NCBI GenBank assembly: GCA_022925895.1 | Contig: JAKSYS010000573.1 | Span: 1-41,235, forward strand | Direction of reading: 5' to 3' | Length of the DNA stretch: 41,235 bases | DNA from: Fragilaria crotonensis | Taxonomy: Eukaryota; Bacillariophyta; Fragilariophyceae; Fragilariales; Fragilariaceae | Program-made: the position numbers and the translations under genes | Part shown: piece after piece, positions 10,464-21,200 of the stretch | Layout of the letters: each line of letters begins with the position of its first letter | Position numbering within the stretch: the stretch's first letter is position 1 | Notes under the pieces: generated by a model | What the model saw: only the letters and a program-made list of their open reading frames with translations | Databases searched by the model: none | Told to the model about the DNA's origin: nothing

Positions 10464-10735
10464 TCAGCAACAAAGGGACTTGCATGCAAACAGGGCCGCG
10501 GCTCGAGGGGAATGCCCGCTATGACATTTGCATATGTCGCATTTATGTCAGTATGCATAGTCATGTTATAGTTGTCTCGTATGGTCTTACGGGGATTGGA
10601 CGATGGAGGACGATCGGTAGATCATAGTACCTGGTACAGGTATGAATAGTCCAACAACAGCGGTGTCTGTACTCCGAGTACGATGGTGCGGTATTGTCGT
10701 ACAGTGGTATGGTACCCGGTACTTTCATATGTAGG

Positions 10736-10784
<49 letters not shown>
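10736..10784. repeat. Seven perfect tandem copies of ATGCAGT
   Basis: A 7-bp unit is repeated exactly seven times without mismatch. It sits just outside the left boundary of the retrotransposon, between two CTCCGAGTAC words. Confidence 0.9.
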
Positions 10785-10847
10785 GCTCCGAGTACAATAC
10801 AAGTACAGTACATAGATTGGAGGTAGGTCTACTATGCATACAAATTT

Positions 10848-10904
10848 ACAGGCAGCGACTAGTAGAGCGACTATCATGCGCCACAACACACACAATTGTT
10901 TGTA
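10848..10904 (+). repeat. Left flanking direct repeat of the retrotransposon
   Basis: It resembles 29383-29429 in the same orientation. Both start ACAGGCAGCGAC, share ATCATG, GCCACAA and end CAATTGTTTGTA. The left copy has 13 extra bases that include a duplicated GCGACT. It may be an old, long target-site duplication or a dispersed repeat. Confidence 0.5.
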
Positions 10905-10990
10905 GGCACCAGGTACATATCAAGTTAAAATCTCTTACTAAAATCTCTACGGGTTACGTACGTAGCCCTTCGTATCAAGTGCTCTCGGCC

Positions 10991-12856
10991 ATGTCGAATC
11001 ATCCCGTCGCCTTTAACCATGACCCTCCTGACTTAACTGATAAACCAGCTAGTCATGATGACATGTCTGAAGTTACAGCAAATTTGGGAAGACGTGCGGA
11101 AGGAATTGATCAAGAAATGGCCTCAAAAGTCCTAAAGTTCAGTTTCGTCTATTCGGGAACAACAAACCACAAAGTTGCACCAAATGTCATTCACACCCAT
11201 TGGATGCAAGCCGCACAAGAGTCTCTTGGAGATGACATAATCATTATCAACAACCAAAATTGTCCAGTGGAACAAATCAGCACTTTAAAGTGGACCGATC
11301 CCAATATACATCAGAAGCAGTTCAAGCTTTATCAGAAAACAACCGGGCAAGCCGACCGTCGAACCACAACATATTACATCTTGCATCGCATTCAAACTAA
11401 TGAAACGATTAGCAGCATCAAAGCACTCCCTCGAGTTCGCAGTATTATGAAAGAGTACAATTGCTATGTTACGGATCATCAATGGACAGAGACACAGTGG
11501 GACACAACGAGAATTGGATTTGTTACCAACTATGATCCAAGTTTCTTTAACAGGACACAGGCAGCAGCGAAGTTCAATGAATTCTTGCACTCGATGCAAC
11601 TGGCAAAGAAAACAAAGGTACCATTGTTCCGAATGGTATTCACGTCACCACATGTTAAACACGTCACTCACACGGTATCAACAAAGGCTTATGCAATCGA
11701 GGTATTACAAGAAGATTCTCTACAGATGTTACAGGTTTTGAAGACTCTTCTTAATGCGACACCAGCGTTTGTGCCATACTCCATGAGAAGGAAATATCCA
11801 GAAGGATATGAGAAAGCTATTCGTTACCAGACTCAGCTTCTTACCACATCTATGGTGGTGATCCTCCAAAATATAACAACGGATATGATGTTTTATCTAC
11901 AACCCAGATTAGGACAAGTTACCGGAGTGCGAGATATGCTTCCATCTCCGAAAGGAGATGATATTGGACGGTACAGCATGTTGGTCGATAAGAAATCCTT
12001 TGCTCAAGTTCGAACGACGATAATGAAGGGGTTACCACAATGGATCCGTACAGACGTACCGAGCGATGCGATGCCGCCAAACGGTTATTTTACAGGACCA
12101 GCTCGAGTCAAACCATTGTACGACGATGGACTCTCGAGCGGAGAGAACTCTTGGATGACGCAGAGTAATGCCAGCTTCATGTCAATGGATCTTCCGAGCG
12201 GGCAAGATGACGATTATTTTCGAGAGAGTATGAATGCAAATCAAGTTTTCACGTATGCAGATGTTGTGACGCAAAGCCCCAACAACACATATGGGAGCAA
12301 TGACACCACCACTACTACCAAAGCATCGATATCTGAGATAACAGCGACACGAACAGAGACTGAATTAGCACAACAACAAGCGATCGAAATGTTGACTAAA
12401 CAACATCAACAGGAAGCAGAAAAGGCGGAAAAGATCATAAATGCTCAACGACAAGAAATTGAAAAGCTCAAAGCACAACGTCTTGAAGATATTCAAACTC
12501 GTCATCAAGAAGCGCAGGTGGCGCAAGCAAAGGTCCAGGAACAAGATGAGGCAACAAATTTGCTGAGGAACGAATCGGTGCAAACAAAACTCGAAGTTGG
12601 TGAACTTCGTAAAGAAATGCAGTCTATGATGCAGCAGATGATGGCAGCGCTTTCGACAGTGTCGGTTCACCAGCAAGATAACAAACGAAGTAATGATAAC
12701 AAAGAAGAAGACAGCTCCCCGAGTGAGAAGCGACGAGACGTTCGCTCGACTCCGGGAAAACAGTTGTTCCCCGATGAAAAGGATCTTAGAGATTCGCACC
12801 AGTACCTGGACGCAATGGATGCGGACAGTACAAACGATCGGACAACTCATGAGTGA
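10991..12856 (+). CDS. Retrotransposon ORF1 protein
   Basis: This 621-residue protein precedes the endonuclease-reverse transcriptase. ATG 10991 (MSNHPVAF) is chosen because upstream codons run into the heptamer repeat outside the element. No CCHC knuckle or RRM is obvious. Residues 30-370 look like a globular unit with many basic and aromatic residues. A Q/E/K-rich coiled coil spans about residues 455-565, followed by a polar, charged tail. By position and by the coiled coil I infer the nucleic-acid-binding, oligomerising ORF1 product of a LINE. The fold is unrecognised. Confidence 0.7.
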   Translation: MSNHPVAFNHDPPDLTDKPASHDDMSEVTANLGRRAEGIDQEMASKVLKFSFVYSGTTNHKVAPNVIHTHWMQAAQESLGDDIIIINNQNCPVEQISTLKWTDPNIHQKQFKLYQKTTGQADRRTTTYYILHRIQTNETISSIKALPRVRSIMKEYNCYVTDHQWTETQWDTTRIGFVTNYDPSFFNRTQAAAKFNEFLHSMQLAKKTKVPLFRMVFTSPHVKHVTHTVSTKAYAIEVLQEDSLQMLQVLKTLLNATPAFVPYSMRRKYPEGYEKAIRYQTQLLTTSMVVILQNITTDMMFYLQPRLGQVTGVRDMLPSPKGDDIGRYSMLVDKKSFAQVRTTIMKGLPQWIRTDVPSDAMPPNGYFTGPARVKPLYDDGLSSGENSWMTQSNASFMSMDLPSGQDDDYFRESMNANQVFTYADVVTQSPNNTYGSNDTTTTTKASISEITATRTETELAQQQAIEMLTKQHQQEAEKAEKIINAQRQEIEKLKAQRLEDIQTRHQEAQVAQAKVQEQDEATNLLRNESVQTKLEVGELRKEMQSMMQQMMAALSTVSVHQQDNKRSNDNKEEDSSPSEKRRDVRSTPGKQLFPDEKDLRDSHQYLDAMDADSTNDRTTHE

Positions 12857-13056
12857 ATCAATCATGGATGACAGTTGTCGGGTTCAAGCAATCGTTGAAC
12901 ATGACAATGACGACTCTATCACATCAGTAAATATACACGAGTCTAATCAATCATTCCCCGTTTTAAGTCCAACCCAGCATAACCAACTCCAAATAACCAA
13001 CAGTCCATCTCCCCGCACACACAATCATCACCAACAGCACCATTACTGCAAGTCAC

Positions 13057-16000
13057 ATGCAGGCGTCACTCAATCCAAGGCCACCGATGTTATTGACACC
13101 GATTCAAGTCATATGCCAGACAAACCAGGTATACGGTCTAAACCCAGCACTTCCAACAGCGATAACAAATCAAATACCGGCAAGAGAAAACGTCATCAAC
13201 ACCGCGTTACAACAAGCTCAAACTCAGTGGAGAGACCTTTTCCAAAACAGATCCTCAGAAACACTTCAGCAAAATGATCCCGCAGCGCGACCATTGGCGA
13301 TGACGGTAGAAAATCAACGACAAAATGAAGCATGGGGAGATATCTTGCAAGACAAAACCCAAACTGATACACGGATCTATGCAATGAATGTTAATGGCTT
13401 ACGATTGGATAGACTTGGGGGACAATTTCATAACCAATGTCAAGTACAAAAAGAAGTACAGGCGGACATTTTCTGTGGACAAGAGCACAACCTGGACTCC
13501 GATCAGACACAAGTGCGAAGTATATTGCACGAGACAGTACGCCAACATTGGCCCAAAACACGCATCTTATTTGGAACAACACCGATCCCCTTTTCTAACA
13601 TGTACAAGCCAGGCGGAACTTACATGGTTAGTACAGGCGACATCACAGGACGCATCATGCATCAGGAAAAGGATAAATGGGGACGGTGGGTCAGTCAAAC
13701 CTTCAGAGGTCAGGCTAACCGTCATATTACGGTCATTTCAGCATATCAAGTGGTTGGAAAACCGTCATCTCCTGGTTGTATTACAGCGGCTTCTCAACAG
13801 CAAAGTTTACTACTTCAATCCCAGGACCCAACGTCAAATCCTAGAACTGCGTTTCGACGAGACCTGTCACGGTATCTCAAACAGCAAAAGGAGAAAGGCC
13901 ACGAGATCTTATTGGTTGGAGACTTCAATGAACCGTTTGGAAGTGATCCCGATGGAATGGAGAAGATTGCAGCAGAGGCACAGCTGCTCGATTTGATGAG
14001 CATTCGGCACTCCAATCGTCCTCCAGCAACGTACGCCAGAGGTCGAACCCGCTTGGATTACGCTCTCGCTACAACACATGTCGCGGCAGCACTTACTAAA
14101 TCTGGATATGAGCCATTCAATGAAAGATTCCACACCGATCATAGAGCGTACTTCCTGGATTTTAACACAGCGCAACTCTTCGGTGCCTCAACTCCGAAAC
14201 TTGATTCGTCATCTCGTCGAATTTTGAAGTCAAATAATGTCGCTCAAGTCACACAATACTTGAAACTCAAGTATGATATGCTGCTAGCTCATAATGCGTT
14301 CGAGCGGGCAAACGCATTATCCCAACCAGGTGATCGTCATGCATTTGCAGAACGCTTAGACAAAGACATGGTGGCTGCGAGCCTTGCCGCGGAATCAAAA
14401 ATGAAACAGGTAGGAGAACCGGCATGGTCAGTCGCCTTGATGAATGCAAGGCAACTTGTTACAATTCTTTCGAAATGTCATTCGATGTTGAGTACAGGAT
14501 TGGATCACCGACCCCAAATCCAACAATACATAAAACTATCAAAGGATATCATGTTCGTCGCCCCGACTACACGACAAGAGAGTAATCAACGCCTTCGCCT
14601 TGCAAAACAAGTCGTACTGGCACTGGTAAAGACAAGTTTTGAACGAAGAGATTTAGAACGAAACCAACGAATCAAAGAACTGGAGACGTCCATAACAGGA
14701 GGAGCGAAAGTACAGGCGAAAATTCTAAGACGTATTCGAAAAGCAGAGGCATTGAAGAAGGTGTTTGGTAAAATCAGAAACCTTCGAAATCCTCATCTCC
14801 GACAAGGTCTTACACGCATCGAGATACCAATCCACCAAGGAGAAGATCCAAGATCGTGTGTTGAGTGGAAGCAGATCGACGTTCCAACAGAAGTATTATT
14901 TCACATACAGCAAAGGAATCGGGAACATTTCGGGCAAGCGCAAGGGACACCATTCACAATAAACCCTTTGGCGGAAGAACTAGGATTTCAAGGGAACGGC
15001 GTTGCAGCGGTCGATATCTTGAAGGGCACATATAGTGCACCATACAATATGGATCCGAATGTTGCCTTACTGTTGTCACACTTACAGCAGACAGAGCAGA
15101 TGGCAGCCCTCGAGTCACAACCAACTATCTCGGAAGAAGATTATGTGAGTAAGTTGTTAGTATGGACAGAATCCACCACAACGTCACCTTCAGGCCTTCA
15201 CTTGGGGCATTATAAGGCACTGACGGCGAACCATCAGTATTCCAATGTGGACAATGAGGGAGGAGAAGAAACCGAGGACTCACAAAATCAAACACAATGG
15301 AATCACATGCAAAGTCGAATGCTAACCCTACACGTGCAAATGCTGAATTATGCGTTGGAGCGCGGGTATTCGTATACACGATGGCAAACAGTCATCAACA
15401 CCATCTTGTTTAAAGATATGGATAATGTTCGAATCCATCGAACCCGAGTTATCCATATATACGAGGCAGATTACAATTTGACTTTGGGGATCAAATGGCG
15501 AGCCGCATTATACAAAGCAGAGGAATTAAAGGAGTTAAATGCAGGCCAGTATGGATCGCGACCGTATCGCAATGCCGTAGATCCAGTTCTCATAGAAGAA
15601 CTACAGTTCGAGATATCCAGAGCATCTCGGAAAACAATGGTACAAACAAACTATGATGCAATGTCTTGCTACGATCGTATTATCCCCAATTTGGCCATGC
15701 TCGTGAGCAGAAAGTTTGGAGTCTCGGACAAAAATACAACGACAAATGCGAGTACATTGGAGAAAGCAACATATCACATTCGCACGGAGATGGGGGTGGC
15801 AGAAACTGGCTACGGGCATACACCAGAGTGGCCCATTTATGGAACTGGACAAGGAAGCGGGAACTCACCGATGATCTGGTGTTTCCTGTCATGTGTTTTA
15901 TTTGATTGTTACGATATACAATCCCATAAAGCAAAGTATTGCAATCCTGACAGGAGCGAACCATTGGAACTTGGGATGATCGGTTTTGTTGATGACTGCA

Positions 16001-17484
16001 ACGGTCAAACCAACGAATTTCACGAGGATGAGACAAATCAAACTATACCAACAATTCTTCACAACCTTCAAGCCAATGCGCAGCTGTGGGCGAATCTACT
16101 TGGAGCCAGTGGAGGGGCATTGGAATTATCTAAATGCTCGAGTCATATAGCCAAATGGCAATTTTCTATCCAAGGAGATCCGATCCTCACAAGTGTTCCG
16201 CAAATTATACAACAACCGATAACAGTTGTGGATCCCAATACAGCAGCAGCGCATGACATGTCATTTTTGTCCCCTTTTGAAGCACATAAAACATTGGGCC
16301 ATTACAAAGAACCAGCGGGCAGTCAGCAAGAGCAATTCAGGCGCCTCCGGACAAAAAGCGACAGTTGCACGGAATTCTTGTGGCAATGCCAAATGACTCA
16401 CGAAGAGTCATGGACATTCTACTATGCGTGCTATTTGCCAAGTATTGGCTATCCACTGTCATGCTCCTCGTTAACTTTTAAACAATTGGATCGTGTCCAA
16501 AGGAAAGCAATGGGAATCATTGTCGCAAAATGTGGTTACAATCGGAATACGAAGAAGGAAATTCTGTACGGGCCATTGTGTTATGGAGGAGCGAATTTCC
16601 GCCACTTGTATGTGCAACAAGGAGTCGGTCAAGTTACCACTTTCTTGAAGCACTGGCGAGCAGGGACAGTGGTGGGAAACCTTTTGCGATGTGCGTTGGC
16701 TTGGACACAAAATACAGCAGGAACTTCATGGTCTATGTTGCACGATGTAACAACAGCCCTTCCACATCTCGAATCAAAATGGTTGGCATCACTCCGAACA
16801 TTCTTGGCTACCATTCGAGCTCGAATTGAAGTCGATCACCCGGGAATTCCGAGTAAACAACGCGAACATGATAGCTACTTGATGGATCATATCCTTCAGT
16901 CGGGACAATTTACACCAAGTCAAATCCGGCGGCTCAACTATTGTAGACTGTACTTGCAGGCGGTTACGATGTCAGATATTACTGACATTTCGGGGAACAA
17001 ATTGGATGTTAGTATTCGTCAAGGTATGCCATCAGAGAAGAGCAGTACAACACAGTGGCTTCGCGTTAATCAAGATCGCCCATCGGACGCAATCTGGAAG
17101 CTGTGGAAGAAAGCAAATCTCATATGGAGTACTGTCGAAGGCAAGTTGCTTCAACCACTAGGAAAATGGCTAATCCCAAGTGCGGCTCAACGCAATCGTC
17201 ATTTTGCATACACTTATGGTGACCAGTTAGCAATCCGAAGCGGCGATGGTTATCACATCTACACAACGATTCCACCATTACAGTGTTACTTTTCTACCGA
17301 CACTATCTTATCTTTTAACCAGCTCCCGGCGGACGCTCACCCTCGAGAATCTCACTATTGTGCGTACACTCGCACGTGGCGACTTCTAGCATCAGCATCT
17401 GCTCCCCTATATGACCCCCGGACCCGCCAACACTTATCCAACGTTCGCAACCTACATCACAAAGTTCGAAGTATGGGAATATGA
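13057..17484 (+). CDS. Retrotransposon ORF2: APE endonuclease and reverse transcriptase
   Basis: This is 1475 residues from ATG 13057. The apurinic-type endonuclease covers about 105-370, with NVNG near 111, E143 in GQEH, the GDFN motif at 288-291, RLDYALAT near 332 and the terminal TDHRAYF at 360-366, so its catalytic set looks complete. The reverse transcriptase follows: GLHLGHYKA near 710, NYDAMSCYD (motif A) near 864, GTGQGSGNSP (motif B) near 929 and FVDD (motif C) near 975. Together they nick the target and prime cDNA from it. The frame ends at 17484, but the RNase H that normally follows begins in another frame overlapping the last 74 bases; a run of five C at 17415-17419 is the likely break. 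Confidence 0.85.
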   Translation: MQASLNPRPPMLLTPIQVICQTNQVYGLNPALPTAITNQIPARENVINTALQQAQTQWRDLFQNRSSETLQQNDPAARPLAMTVENQRQNEAWGDILQDKTQTDTRIYAMNVNGLRLDRLGGQFHNQCQVQKEVQADIFCGQEHNLDSDQTQVRSILHETVRQHWPKTRILFGTTPIPFSNMYKPGGTYMVSTGDITGRIMHQEKDKWGRWVSQTFRGQANRHITVISAYQVVGKPSSPGCITAASQQQSLLLQSQDPTSNPRTAFRRDLSRYLKQQKEKGHEILLVGDFNEPFGSDPDGMEKIAAEAQLLDLMSIRHSNRPPATYARGRTRLDYALATTHVAAALTKSGYEPFNERFHTDHRAYFLDFNTAQLFGASTPKLDSSSRRILKSNNVAQVTQYLKLKYDMLLAHNAFERANALSQPGDRHAFAERLDKDMVAASLAAESKMKQVGEPAWSVALMNARQLVTILSKCHSMLSTGLDHRPQIQQYIKLSKDIMFVAPTTRQESNQRLRLAKQVVLALVKTSFERRDLERNQRIKELETSITGGAKVQAKILRRIRKAEALKKVFGKIRNLRNPHLRQGLTRIEIPIHQGEDPRSCVEWKQIDVPTEVLFHIQQRNREHFGQAQGTPFTINPLAEELGFQGNGVAAVDILKGTYSAPYNMDPNVALLLSHLQQTEQMAALESQPTISEEDYVSKLLVWTESTTTSPSGLHLGHYKALTANHQYSNVDNEGGEETEDSQNQTQWNHMQSRMLTLHVQMLNYALERGYSYTRWQTVINTILFKDMDNVRIHRTRVIHIYEADYNLTLGIKWRAALYKAEELKELNAGQYGSRPYRNAVDPVLIEELQFEISRASRKTMVQTNYDAMSCYDRIIPNLAMLVSRKFGVSDKNTTTNASTLEKATYHIRTEMGVAETGYGHTPEWPIYGTGQGSGNSPMIWCFLSCVLFDCYDIQSHKAKYCNPDRSEPLELGMIGFVDDCNGQTNEFHEDETNQTIPTILHNLQANAQLWANLLGASGGALELSKCSSHIAKWQFSIQGDPILTSVPQIIQQPITVVDPNTAAAHDMSFLSPFEAHKTLGHYKEPAGSQQEQFRRLRTKSDSCTEFLWQCQMTHEESWTFYYACYLPSIGYPLSCSSLTFKQLDRVQRKAMGIIVAKCGYNRNTKKEILYGPLCYGGANFRHLYVQQGVGQVTTFLKHWRAGTVVGNLLRCALAWTQNTAGTSWSMLHDVTTALPHLESKWLASLRTFLATIRARIEVDHPGIPSKQREHDSYLMDHILQSGQFTPSQIRRLNYCRLYLQAVTMSDITDISGNKLDVSIRQGMPSEKSSTTQWLRVNQDRPSDAIWKLWKKANLIWSTVEGKLLQPLGKWLIPSAAQRNRHFAYTYGDQLAIRSGDGYHIYTTIPPLQCYFSTDTILSFNQLPADAHPRESHYCAYTRTWRLLASASAPLYDPRTRQHLSNVRNLHHKVRSMGI

Positions 17485-17655
17485 GCTTTTACGGCACGTC
17501 AATATCACCACCGATCCGACGACATTCTGTGACAGCCTAACCCAAGGCCTCCGAGCCGTTAGTGATGGCTCAGTAAGATACAATACCCAAGGAGCGTACG
17601 GATGGAGTTTGAGTACAGCCAGTGGTGAACGAGTCGCAACAAATATGGGCCACAT
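17411..17655 (+). pseudogene. Retrotransposon RNase H, 5' part (interrupted)
   Basis: In the frame one base off ORF2, the translation contains SDGSVRYNTQGAYGWSL, the first catalytic strand of RNase H with its DGS aspartate. The coding sequence runs to the AT at 17654-17655, where the nested DNA transposon begins. An ATG at 17411 is present, but this part was more likely once fused to ORF2. Confidence 0.75.
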
Positions 17656-17676
17656 CAGAAGGTGCGTTTTGTTTAG
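17656..17676 (+). repeat. Left TIR of the DNA transposon
   Basis: This 21-base arm begins CAGAAGGTGCG and matches the reverse complement of 27753-27773 except at position 12 (T versus C). It ends in TGTTTAG, a word repeated further in. Confidence 0.9.
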
Positions 17677-18291
17677 GAAGTCATATTTTGTTTAGATATT
17701 TTGCGACTTGTAACAATTTTTGTTTTGTTTATGATTTAATATGTTTAGATCACATTGGTTTTTTGTATATTTGTTTTTAATTTGGTTTTAAGGAAACGTC
17801 AGATGTTTGTTTCATAATATTTATTTGTCCTTTATCATTACAATTGTGTTGCATATCATATTTTACGTTCTCATACAACATATGACAAAAAATACTTGGT
17901 GTCTTTCAAGCATTAAATAAGGTAGATAAAACCAAACTGTTTTATTATCCAAACCCAACTGTTTTATTGTAGACGTTGGTTTATTGTTTGTAACAACTTA
18001 TAATGTATCCTGAACTTTGGTTGTCTACTGCAAGCTTTTTATTGTTTTTACTAACCGTACTGCTTTCCTCTCAACGACCAATGCTTTTTTTACTCAACGT
18101 GTTTTGTTTTATCTTCATCATTGATATGTTTTTGTATGTGCTTATGAAAAAACAAACACACTCATTTTCACTTTCTTTTTTCCCGAGTCACCAGCACTGT
18201 GTGTTTCTCTACCAATGTTTTGTTTTTTAACATTGCTTAACATCAGTTGATCAGCACCTTATTGCTACTTTATACCTAATATTGTATCATC
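17677..18291. other. Left subterminal region and transposase 5' region
   Basis: This AT-rich, T-biased region has further copies of TGTTTAG at 17689-17695 and 17742-17748, besides the one in the TIR at 17670-17676. Such subterminal clusters are transposase binding sites in CACTA elements. The rest should hold the transposase promoter and 5' UTR; no clear TATA box can be singled out in the AT-rich sequence. Confidence 0.55.
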
Positions 18292-21200
18292 ATGTCCTCA
18301 GGTGCCTCCGGTGTCCTTGAGGAATGTGCTGGTTGCCATAAAACCTTTAAGAGGCTTGCAACTCATATTGCTCAAAGTCCGACGTGTGAGCAGGTCTACG
18401 CAACATGCCAAGATGATATTCCTCCTGACTGTGGTGAAAGCAAAACGTCAACACGACGCGCCTCAACAAGGAGTACAAGATGGGTTTCCTCCGACTTGTT
18501 GCCCCGTGAAACCAATGGTGCAGTGATTTGCAATGATGTGCCATTGCCTTCTGGCAACGCATCAGCTGGTGTAGGCACCAGCACTATTCAGCCGCAAGAA
18601 GTGCAGGTACACAACGACAGTGGACAGCATCATGACAACGAGGATTGCGGATTTGCATCGTTGGATGACCCATTTCCTCTGAGTGACGAGGATGCTGACA
18701 CTTCTTTTGTTAAGGAAGGGGAACCTGATAAATGCGTCATGAAACTTTACGAGGAACTGCTTGAGTCACGAGCAAATCCACTTGGCCTAGACAGGTTTTC
18801 TTGCGAGGAAAAAGTTCATATTGAGTTGTTACACCTTCTGAAGGTGCTGAATGCACCTCTGATAGCCTTTACTCATATTCTGAAATGGGCTGCACAGGCC
18901 AATGATAGTGGACATGTATTCCAGGTAGACTGCCAACCATCCCGAAAGAACGTCGTTCAAAAGTTGTACTGCAGGTACAACATGAAGGGGTTGATACCAA
19001 AGGAGAAGCTGCTTTATCTGCCATATTCAAAGAGATTGGTGTCAATGATATATTTCGATGCCTCACAAGTCTTTGCCTCACTCCTGTCATGTCCTCTCCT
19101 GAATCGTGATGAGAATTTTATGTTTCATGAGCACAGGGACCCTTTTGTTGTGCCTTCCAGGTCTGCTGACATTGGCGACATCAACACCGGTCGATGCTAT
19201 CGAAAAACGTACAAAGCATTGGTGAAGAACAGGGGTGTCGACATGATTTTACCAACAATCTTTGCAATGGACAAGACACAGGTAGACACATATGGTCGGA
19301 TGCAGATGGAACCGATGACCATGTCACATGGCCTTCTCAAGCATGAAGTTCGATCAAAGCACAGTGCAATGCGAATCCTTGGGTATATATGCCAATTTCC
19401 TGCTCACAAGCCAACCTCCAAGAAAGGTACAAACTCTGCAGTTGCTGTCCCCCAGGCCACAGACCTGCCCAATGGCACTGTTGTCGGTGATGTTTCATTA
19501 CTCAAGCAAATCCCAAACGTAAGCTGGTCCACCTATCTCCTTAATGAGATGCACATGCAGATCAAGTTTATCCTTGAAGAATCGGGATTCCTTGAATTGC
19601 AGCGCAATGGTTTCAAGTGGATGCTACATTACAATGGGAAAATCCATCCCATTGTCCTGCACCCTTACATTCCATTCATAATTGGCGATACGGAGGGCCA
19701 CGATCGCCTTTGTGGGCACTACACTGCCCGCTTCAGCTCGGTAAAGCAACTTTGTCGTGTGTGTGAATGTCCCACCCTCCAGTCTGGGTGGTCAAAGGCA
19801 AAGTATCGCCACCGGAAGCCAGCAGTTATCAACAAGCTCGTGAGGTCAGGTGACTTGATAGGACTGAAAGACATGTCACAGAACTATCTGGTCAATGGGT
19901 TTGACCAGGTTCGCTTTGGCCTACACAATGCGAGGGGCATATTTGGTGCGTGCCCTGGCGAGATGTTGCATCTCATATCCTTGGGCTGGTTCAAATACTG
20001 TCTGGATGCCTTCTGTGCGCAAGCAGGTGGCAGCACCTCATTAGCGTTAAAGCAGTACGACTCCTTATGTGCCTCGATTGGGAAGAGATTGTCAAGGCAC
20101 AGCGACCGTGATCTGCCGCGAATGAACTTCCCAAAGGGCTTCTCTTCTGGAGCGAATCTGATGGGTCATGAAATAACTGGGTGTCTCTTGGTGAAATTGT
20201 TTGCACTTCACACCACCAGATTCCGACAGATTTTCTCTCCGCCGAACAAGAAGTCAAAGAAGTCAAAAGGTGATGACCCCGGACTGCAAAGGCTGAGCAA
20301 CGCTGCACATGTTGAGGATTGGAAGCTCATTGTTTCATCGCTCCTCCAATGGCACCAGTGGATGAAGCAGCCGACCATCTCCAAATTGCAAGTAGGGAAA
20401 TCACATTGTGCTGTTCAGTGGCTTATGCGTCAAGTAGGGCGTGTTGCTCCCAGACCTAAGGGCATGGGTAGTAACACTATCAAGACCCACCTGGTCCTCC
20501 ACCTCAGCGAAGACATTCTTGATCACGGTGTTCCAGATAATGTTAACAGTGCCTACGCCGAATCAGCACACATACCACTATCAAAGATAACTGCAAGGAA
20601 CACACAAAAACGTGCATCAACATTCACTCTGCAGGCGGCCAACAGGTATGTTGAAAACATTGCAATCGCAGCAGCATGGCAAGACATGCAGCAGGATATC
20701 ATGGCCAACAATGAACTAGCAGGCAACAGTGACACAACTCCAACACCTGACAATGATGCAACTCCAACACCGTCTGGAACATTGTCTGGCCGAGGATTTT
20801 CAATCATGTGGAATGCTGGTGATCTGAGCCCAAGCTTAGTCTGGAATCGTACATATCCAACTGACAATTCTGGAGGTGACTCCCTTTTGCTCAACGTGAT
20901 GCGCTTCCTTGGGCGACAGTGTTTGCCGCACATGACTGATGGTAAGCTTCCATGTTACACAGAGTTCATCTGTGCAAATGGACACAAGTACCGGGCACAT
21001 CCAAGTGTGTACAATGGCAAACCTTGGAATGACCACGCCATGGTCAAGTGGCATGGGTACGCTTATCCACTGCCGGGATTAATTCACGCCTTTGTAGACC
21101 TTCGCCAGCTGTCTCCTGGTGCAAGGATTATCCTCCGAGAATCAGGACAGCCTTCGATAACTGCAGCAGGGGTGTATGCAGTCATACATTCCTTCTCCCC

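Noticed and set aside
12693..13277. Open frame between ORF1 and ORF2 as a separate gene
   Set aside because: It overlaps both in a third frame, is low in complexity (His/Ser/Asn) and shows no domain.
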